A program made the position numbers and the translations under genes. A stretch of 64,000 nucleotides of DNA from Ampelocalamus luodianensis (taxonomy: Eukaryota; Streptophyta; Magnoliopsida; Poales; Poaceae), in the NCBI GenBank assembly GCA_036346255.1, contig CM070628.1, positions 12,601,840 to 12,665,839 of the forward strand, given 5' to 3'. Positions 57,801 through 64,000 of this stretch are shown piece after piece. Positions within the stretch are counted from its first letter, which is position 1. Each line of letters opens with the position of its first letter. The notes beneath the pieces were generated by a model that was given only the letters and a program-made list of their open reading frames with translations, ran no database searches and was not told the origin of the DNA.

Positions 57801-58953
57801 AGTTACGGCGCCACCGATCGAGCATTTTGCGTGCTAACCACACTAGAGTATATGGGACCTCTCTTGACCTAGTACTTTGGCGTGTATTGGCTCCGGGTCG
57901 CAGGAGGTCGCAGAGGGACGGAGGTGGGAGCATGGTAGTTGTCCAAAAGCTTTACCCCGAGTGGGTAGTTGTCTTTCGGCTTTACCATGTAAGCGTATGG
58001 ATTTCTATCCATACGAGCGGCTCGTAGTTAATACACAATATTGGAAAAAGTCTCGTAGGACTTAGCCGTACAAAGATACCTTCGGAAGTGTGTTTTGGCT
58101 TAAAGGCGTCCGAAGTGTGGGTACATTGGTACACCCGCAGGTTAAAACTATTCGAATAGCCTCGCCCTAGGTTATGGACACGCCGGATACGCCTGTAAGA
58201 ACTAGACTACAACATTTAAATTAAAACTTGATGGGTGGTACGATAATGGGATTCGTATATTGTTGGGGTGACTATTGGGATAGTCACTTCTAGGTTGTTT
58301 ATCTTCCGCTTTTGTTATTAATATTCTTATCGTTATTTCAATCTTAAAAATGAATGGCAAACTTGCCTTTAAAATCAGATACCTTATTGCAAATGAAAAT
58401 TGGCTTTATGCAAATGAAACATATGGCCTCCACCAAATAAGCCTGCATGTAGCATATGAACAGTTCGCTAGTTCACACATCGGCTTTGCGGGTACAAAGA
58501 CAATCTTTGTACTCGTGTGCTTTGCTTGATGTTTTTGTTGCAGAGGAGGAAGGTGAGCCTCGGGGCCTCACTACGTGAGTCAGTCTTTGCCGCTCGTGGT
58601 GACGACTAGTCTTGGCGGTCCTGGCCGATGCCTTGTGGGTTGAAGGCACACCGATTGGCTTTGTTTATAGCCATCTTATGACACTTTTGCTTCCGCTGTC
58701 GTTCTTGTTATTTGTGTATCTTTTGGGCCGGTCGGCCTGTGTCTGTAATAACCTCTACTATTTTGTTTATCTTCCGTTTGGTAGTGTTGTGTTTGGACTC
58801 TATGTGTGGAATGGAGTTGATGTCTAATTTTGTACCGAGGTGTGTATATCGCTCGGAAGTATACATATCTCGAGGATCAGTTTATTTGATTTGTGATGCT
58901 AGGACCAGGTGGTTGGTTAAGCATTACAAACCAAATAAATTGGGGTCCTCACA
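54853..58953 (+). repeat. 3' LTR of Gypsy-II (about 4101 bp)
   Basis: Pairs with 45958-50072. It ends TCCTCACA at 58953 and is followed by ccgct. Confidence 0.93.
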
Positions 58954-59003
58954 CCGCTCTTGGCTTCCTCCAGCGCCACCATCCTCTATCTCGCTTCCCC
59001 GCA

Positions 59004-59209
59004 TGGATCCCCCATCACGCAGGTGGCTACTGGTGCTAGTGAATCTATGTCGGGGAGGGAGGAGGTATTGTGCGGGGCTCAAGGCGGCTTGGTGGATGTT
59101 AGAGTTTCGGCCCATCGTTGTTCCTGAAGTCAGGATAGAGAACGAGATATGGAAGAAGGCCACGCAAGGCAAAATGCCTGCATGCAGTCTTTCTTATAGC
59201 CATGATTAG
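59004..59209 (+). CDS. Small ORF of unknown function beside Gypsy-II (68 codons from the first ATG)
   Basis: ATG at 59004 (context cccgcATGg) opens MDPPSRRWLLVLVNLCRGGR and runs 68 codons. The first 50 bp after the TSD plus 45835-45957 read like one plant 5' leader, so this may be the start of a host gene whose leader Gypsy-II split. Its 3' end runs into or beside the Copia-IV LTR. No domain is recognised. It could equally be chance. Confidence 0.25.
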
Positions 59210-59340
59210 CACGGGAGTAACAACCTAAACAAACTAGGTTAAAACAAACTCAATCATATATATAAGGCAAATATACACGCACACACGTTACACAAGTACA
59301 GGAATGGGACACTGACATTTACAAGATCGTATCACTAACA
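59175..59340 (-). repeat. 3' LTR of Copia-IV (left limit uncertain)
   Basis: On the minus strand TGTTAGTGATACG starts at 59340, directly after a polypurine tract. A ttatatatatga TATA-like stretch is inside. The TG...CA end cannot be fixed; the lower limit is approximate. Confidence 0.55.
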
Positions 59341-60845
59341 TTCCCCCTCAGTCAAGCGCGGGAGGCAACCGAATGAAGAGACTGGAATGGAAATCCATGA
59401 ATAGCTGTGTCGAGAGGCCTTTCGTCATGATGTCAACAAACCAAAGGCGTGAAGGACATGTAGCACACGAACTTGACCAAGAGACACCTTCTTACTTATG
59501 AAATGGATGTCGCTCTCGATGTGCTTGGTGCGGCGATGCTAGATAGGGTTGGAAGACATGTACACAACACTCACATTATCGTAGTAGACTATGGTCGTTG
59601 AAGCGAGTGGACAGTGAAGCTCCTAGAGAAGCTACCGAAGGCAGTGACACTCTGCAATGGTGTACGTGACAGCATGGTACTAGGCCTTAGCGCTCGAGCG
59701 AGACACTGTGGTTTGGCGTTTGGAGGACCAAGACACCATATTGTCTCCTAGGTAGACACAATATCCAGAAGTGGAGTGATGAGAGTCAGGGCAACCAGCC
59801 CAGTTGTGCCAGAGTAGGCAGTGAGAGAGTCAGTCAGAGAGGCATGGAGCTAAAGACCGTAATCAAGCACCCTCTTGACATAGCGAAGGATGTGATTGAT
59901 GAGAGCGAGATGCGGCTCCTAAGGGACATGCATATGAAGGCACACCTACTGAACATCGTACACAAGGTCTGACTGGGTGAGGGTGAGATACTGGAGAGCC
60001 CCGGTGAGGCTCTGGTACTCGGTAGGGTCAGAAACAAGAAGACCATCGATGGCAGACAGCTTGGTACGAGTGTCACGGGGGTGGAAGTGGAGTCACATTC
60101 AACCATGCCAACGCGCTGGAGGAGCTCTGAGGCATAGTGATGTTGAGAAATAAACAAGCGAGCAATAATATGTGTGATCAAAATGCCAAGGAAGAAGTTA
60201 AGGTCCCCGAGACCAGTCATGGTGAACTTGTTATGAAGACATTGAGTGAGGCAATGAAGGAGACCAGAAGATGATACCGTGAGGATGCTATCATCGATAT
60301 ATAGGAGCAAGTATGCGGGATCATCATCGTTGCGGAGAACGAACAAGGAGTTGTCAGACATGGAAGCCACAAAACCGAGAGTGCGGATGTCACTGGCAAA
60401 CCACTGGTACTAGGCGCAAGGGGTCTGTTTGAGGCCGTACAACGATTTGTGGAGTCGGGAGACATGATGGGGGCGAGAAGGATCAACAAAGTCAGAAGGT
60501 CGTTAGCAGTATATAGTCTCGTCAAGCATGCCATGAAGGAAGGCATTTTCGATGTCGAGCTGGTGGATAGGTCAGGAATGGGAGGTGGCGATGCTAAGAA
60601 CAACGTGAATGGTGGTGGGTTTAACAGCAGGGCTGAAGGTTTCAACATTGTCGATGCCTGGTTGTTGAGAATACCCGCGAACAACCCATCGTGCCTTGTA
60701 ACGAGCAAGAGAACCATTGGAATGGAATTTATGCTTGAAGATCCACTTCCTAGTGATTATGTTGGCACCTTTTGCTTTGAGTTTGTTGCGCTCTTCTCTA
60801 TTGATATAACTCTGAAAGAAGCACAGAAAAATAGATCTAGTGAGT
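59341..60845 (-). pseudogene. Copia-IV: truncated RT and RNase H, minus strand
   Basis: Reading the minus strand downward from 60845, the block begins at the copia RT N-terminal region. The catalytic Y-I-D-D is at 60290-60301, followed by FTMTGLGDLNFFLGI (about 60190-60235). RNase H follows, ending in a VDIMTKGLSTQLF-type block at about 59400-59440 and a polypurine tract (complement of ttccccctca, 59341-59350). Integrase, protease, gag and the 5' LTR are absent, so it is 5'-truncated. It has many stops. Confidence 0.85.
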
Positions 60846-61607
60846 AAAACTAAGATGGCACCACAATGGCAGGATGAGCTATAGAAACAATGATGCTCAT
60901 ATGCTATCGAACAGTCACGTTCAAAAGATTGTGGCTCTTATTTTTCATTAACAAATTCACAACATACAACTAGTATTATCATAACAATCTATCTGAATTT
61001 TATTTGTCAACAATTATTGCTAATGGTACCTAAAGAATAAAAAAATGCTAGACAAATACATCTCAGGACCAAGTAACCAACAATTATGGGTAAACAATCC
61101 CCATACGCTTATTTGCCACCAAATCTAGATTGTTATGAAACAAATAAAATGAACACTTGTTGACGTCCAAATTGTTGTAGCATATGTGTACCATCTTTAA
61201 CCTATATAAATCTGAAAGGAAGAATAAGCTTGTAGAAAAGCACTCTGTTGTTGTAACTAGCTATGCTTTCATCATTACTTTTCAACAAATACACATATTG
61301 ATCCGCATGTAATCTGCAGATATTTGTAACCAAAAAGAACAAAGACATCTTAGTATGAAACCAACTTTCTTTTGTTGTATAAACTAACCAAGCCTTGCAA
61401 ACTCTCAAATGAACAATTTAAGCATTGAATGTAAACACTTTTTTTTTTTGCAAACCCACCTTTTGCTTGGCGTAGTTACTATCGAAAAAATAAGATTTTA
61501 TAAATCCTAATTTTATTTGCTAAACATGATACTAAATTTTGCACAACTGCTTCGTCATATAATCTTTTGCCATACTTGACTACATCACATAGGATAGAAA
61601 CCAGAAA
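60846..61607. other. AT-rich intergenic sequence; nothing recognised
   Basis: No ORF or element signature. A T-run occurs at about 61440-61450. Confidence 0.4.
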
Positions 61608-61619
61608 TTGGCCTTAAAA

Positions 61620-62610
61620 GGGCTACCTTGCTGGCCCGACCTCAAACCCGGACGCCACCATGACTACCACCGCAGTTGGCTTTGCTTCGTCCACCGTGTT
61701 CTCCGTGCCCCACCACTTCCGCTTGAGGCCCGCCAGCGAAGTGAGGAGGGTGCGTCGCTTTCTCTGCCACACGGTGTTGCGCCCCTCCCTATGCAGCGTC
61801 ACCGCTGCCTCCTCTGGCACGCCGCAGCGACCATCTCCTGTGACCAGCAGCATTTGCCACCTGTCACCGTCGTCGTCTCCGCCCATGCGAAGCGAGAGGG
61901 AAGGGCGGGCGCGACAGGAGGAGAATCGCAAGACCACATCGGCGGTAGAGGACGGAGAGGGAGGAGGTGGGAGGTGGAGGGGAAGGAGTGAGGAGGAGGA
62001 GAAGGGTGACACAACGCAAGACAGAAGGAGAAGGAGCGGACATGGGGCTCAAGATGCGGCGGGGGAGAGAGAGGTAGGGGCGGCGGGTGGAGAGGGAGGG
62101 AGGCGGAGAAGGGAGAGGGAGGGGAAGGGGAGTCAGAGAGGGAGAGGCCCGCGGCCACGCGACGCTAGAGGGAGGACTAGCGGCGGAGGCTGGGACAAGA
62201 TGCGAAGGGGAAAAGGAAGGGGAAGAAGACGAAGGGAGACCGAGGGGGCGGTGAGAGAGGAAGGGGAAGAAGACCTTCCACCTTGCTGGCCCGGCCTCAA
62301 ACCCGGCCGCCACCGCTCTAGCCCTGTTTCATCCACCGTGTTCTCTGTGCCCCCACCACTTCGGGCTGAGGCTCGCTAGCAAAGCAAGGAGGATGCGACG
62401 GGGGAGGGGGAGGCAGGGGCGGCAAGTGGAGAGGGAGGGAGGCGAAGAAGCGAGAGGGAGAGGGCCATGGCCACGCGGCGCTGGAGGTAGGACTAGCAGC
62501 GGAGGTATGGACGGGAGGCAAAGGGGAAAAGGAAGGGGAAGAAGACGGAGGGAGACCGAGGGGGCGGCAGGGGAGGAAGAGGAAGAAGACGAAGGGAGTG
62601 GTGGCAGTTA
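61620..62610 (+). repeat. Direct duplication of a purine-rich segment
   Basis: A segment starting ccttgctggcccgacctcaaacccgg (61626) recurs at 62281 (ccttgctggcccggcctcaa...). Each copy is followed by a tccaccgtgttctc...caccacttc block. The purine-rich blocks at about 62050-62270 and 62395-62610 also match, including the gcggaaggggaaaaggaagg-type and gaagggagaccgagggggcg runs. Unequal duplication of about 0.65 kb with deletions. Confidence 0.75.
61660..62379 (+). CDS. Doubtful 239-codon ORF with a transit-peptide-like start
   Basis: The ATG has context gccaccATGa and opens MTTTAVGFASSTVFSVPHHF. That start is rich in Ser/Thr/Val and followed by Arg, like a chloroplast transit peptide. From about residue 65 the sequence becomes low-complexity Glu/Gly/Arg because of the purine-rich DNA, and equally long frames exist on the other strand. 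The second copy of the duplicated start (62313) lacks the ATG. No domain is recognised and it may be non-coding. Confidence 0.2.
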   Translation: MTTTAVGFASSTVFSVPHHFRLRPASEVRRVRRFLCHTVLRPSLCSVTAASSGTPQRPSPVTSSICHLSPSSSPPMRSEREGRARQEENRKTTSAVEDGEGGGGRWRGRSEEEEKGDTTQDRRRRSGHGAQDAAGEREVGAAGGEGGRRRREREGKGSQRGRGPRPRDARGRTSGGGWDKMRRGKGRGRRRRETEGAVREEGEEDLPPCWPGLKPGRHRSSPVSSTVFSVPPPLRAEAR

Positions 62611-62619
62611 GGGAGGGAG

Positions 62620-63530
62620 ATCGAGTAGGTGGCGCAGGAGGGAGAGGGAGGGGATAGGAGGCGGAAGGGAAAGCAGCGAGGGGAGGAGCAACGACGCGAG
62701 ATCGAGCGAGAGAAGAGATAGGAGGAGAGAGAGGAGCGGGATTAGGGATCATGCTCGGAGGCTGCTGGCTGTTCGATGGTGATCCGCACGTGTCCGGAGA
62801 GGCCATCCCTCCACGCGATCTGGACCGTCCGGCGACGATCTGATGGCCCACCCTTTTTCAGCTGACATGTACCGCGTGGGAGGAGCCCCTTTCCTTCAGC
62901 CTTTAAGGTTAGTAATTGTTGATGTATGTGATGTTCTTTGCGGCCAACTAGGCGTAAAGCTTGTAGCTTCTTTTTATTTAAGTGGAGGCAATATCTAGAT
63001 TCAATGGTTTTCCTATAGATGGTGCTATGTTGTTGTGCTGTGCAGTGATAGATTAGTCCCGTAGGAGTTGGTCCCTGTAGGTTTGAGTCTTGTTCCATTA
63101 GATCTATCTTTCATGCCATTTCAACTTACAAAAATATCAACACTTCAATCTTTCCATCAGAATAGCTATCAATGATTACAGAGAATACCCATTTGTCGTT
63201 GTCTTTATTAAACGTTTGTGCTGTGATGTTGGCTGTCAATTTGGATAGCAGACCATTAAACATAATGTTTATACGTTTTGAAACATAATGTCTATTATTT
63301 GGCTATGTTCTGTATCTCCGGAGTGATATTTCGGCCGAGTTAGAAATACATATCATTGTCTAGGCCAATTCCATGGCATACCTTCTAACGTTTCCTAGAT
63401 GAATATTGTTAGGAATGATAACTATCGATTTTTCCCCTCTAAATTCCTTACGGATATCACATCACTCTGTCATTACTCTTAGACTATTAGATTGTTCAAA
63501 CCACTAATATAACTACTATCTGTAGGCAGC
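62620..63530. other. Intergenic; nothing recognised
   Basis: GC-rich to 62900, then AT-rich. No supported gene. Confidence 0.4.
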
Positions 63531-63620
63531 GCTATCTACGACTGTTCAACGCAGCCTTTGGATCGTTTCCATGGTCGATGGGTTCTGACGGCGCGGCGAA
63601 GCGCACGTTACCTTCTAGTA

Positions 63621-63629
63621 TATATAAAA
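63621..63629 (+). promoter_or_regulatory. Possible TATA box near the right edge
   Basis: TATATAAAA in the context ctagTATATAAAAggtc is preceded by a GC-rich stretch. It could be a promoter of something to the right. The ORF at 63578-63769 starts upstream of it and is not supported. Confidence 0.25.
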
Positions 63630-64000
63630 GGTCTTTTGCCTCGCAAGAAGATGCGTATATTGCTGGCTGCTGCTGCATGAGATTTTGTAGTCGGCATATG
63701 TACGTCAATCTCGTGAGTGTGAGATCGATCCTGCTTGTTAGTCGCTGCATCATAGTAAGGCCTGGCTAAGTCCGGTAATATGTGGCAAACAGAACTAGAA
63801 CCCTAGAAGTTAAATTTTTGTATCATATTCAAGTATCCAATTATCCATTAACAAGGAACAACTATGCATTCTCTCCATGAAGCAACTAAAGCACTGAAAC
63901 GCATTCGCTATTCTGGTGCGGATCTCACTTACGATGACCACTACAAAAATTTTCTTCGATATCTACAACAATACTCTCTTCGATGCCTACAAAAAAAAAT

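Larger units (their letters stand above)
45958..58953 (+). mobile_element. Gypsy-II: Ty3/gypsy chromodomain LTR retrotransposon, 13.0 kb
   Basis: LTRs of about 4.1 kb at 45958-50072 and 54853-58953 start TGTAACA and end TCACA. The TSD is ccgct, the primer site TGGTATCGAGCC is at 50077-50088 and the polypurine tract aaggggaga is at 54842-54850. The internal region is 4.8 kb with gag, protease, RT, RNase H, integrase and a well-preserved chromodomain. It is a different family from Gypsy-I: the LTRs are unrelated outside the termini and no ORF0 is present. It fits the Tekay/Del group. Frameshifts occur in gag, RT and the integrase core, but RNase H and the integrase zinc finger are almost clean. 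Confidence 0.94.

Noticed and set aside
63578..63769. 63-codon ORF at the right edge as a gene
   Set aside because: It begins upstream of the only nearby TATA box and shows no domain; the sequence is too short to judge.

Overview
This is a nuclear plant window, almost certainly from a grass and probably from Oryza or a close relative. I base that on a two-gene island of plant genes (a CELLULOSE SYNTHASE INTERACTIVE 1 gene with seven coding exons and a GC-rich, intronless FANTASTIC FOUR-like gene) set among long-LTR chromodomain gypsy elements, copia elements, MITEs and a miniature LTR element, as is usual in rice. The genus is inferred, not proven. No bacterial operon, CRISPR array, rRNA or tRNA gene was seen.

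Layout. 1-17326 is a four-level nest of LTR retrotransposons. Gypsy-I (900-12944, TSD agaaa) sits inside Copia-I (1-899 and 12945-16008). Copia-I ends inside an older gypsy LTR (16009-16735), which itself interrupts the RNase H region of a fourth element, Copia-II (16736-17326). The 5' parts of the outer three lie to the left of the window. 17327-21300 is intergenic and holds a diverged duplication of the sequence just upstream of the FANTASTIC FOUR-like gene (21403-21813, plus strand). 22.4-40.1 kb is the CSI1 gene on the minus strand. Its coding exons sum to 6435 nt (2144 codons plus stop) with all phases consistent. A complete copia element (Copia-III, 32483-37654, TSD aaaat) lies antisense in its largest intron. 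The CSI1 proximal promoter carries a 257-bp hAT-type MITE about 40 bp upstream of the TATA box, and a 0.76-kb foldback element lies further upstream. 41.3-45.9 kb is intergenic, with a candidate TRIM element near 42.8 kb. 45958-58953 is a second chromodomain gypsy element (Gypsy-II, TSD ccgct). It is followed by a short host-like ORF, a minus-strand copia remnant (Copia-IV, to about 60.85 kb), AT-rich sequence, and a duplicated purine-rich region at 61.6-62.6 kb.

How the parts relate. CSI1 would link cellulose synthase complexes to cortical microtubules, and its reading frame is clean. All large transposable elements, by contrast, are full of small indels, and these cluster strikingly at CTG/CAG triplets. 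Two LTRs of one element differ mainly at CTG/CAG. The tRNA-primer site has lost the same base in both gypsy elements. The protease active-site triplet has acquired the same change in a gypsy and an unrelated copia element. CTG/CAG is the plant CHG methylation context, which in grasses is heavy in transposons and largely absent from expressed gene bodies. I read this as an imprint of CHG methylation, most likely a base-calling or consensus artefact and less likely a mutational process. It is the most notable signal in the window. All alignments were made by eye.
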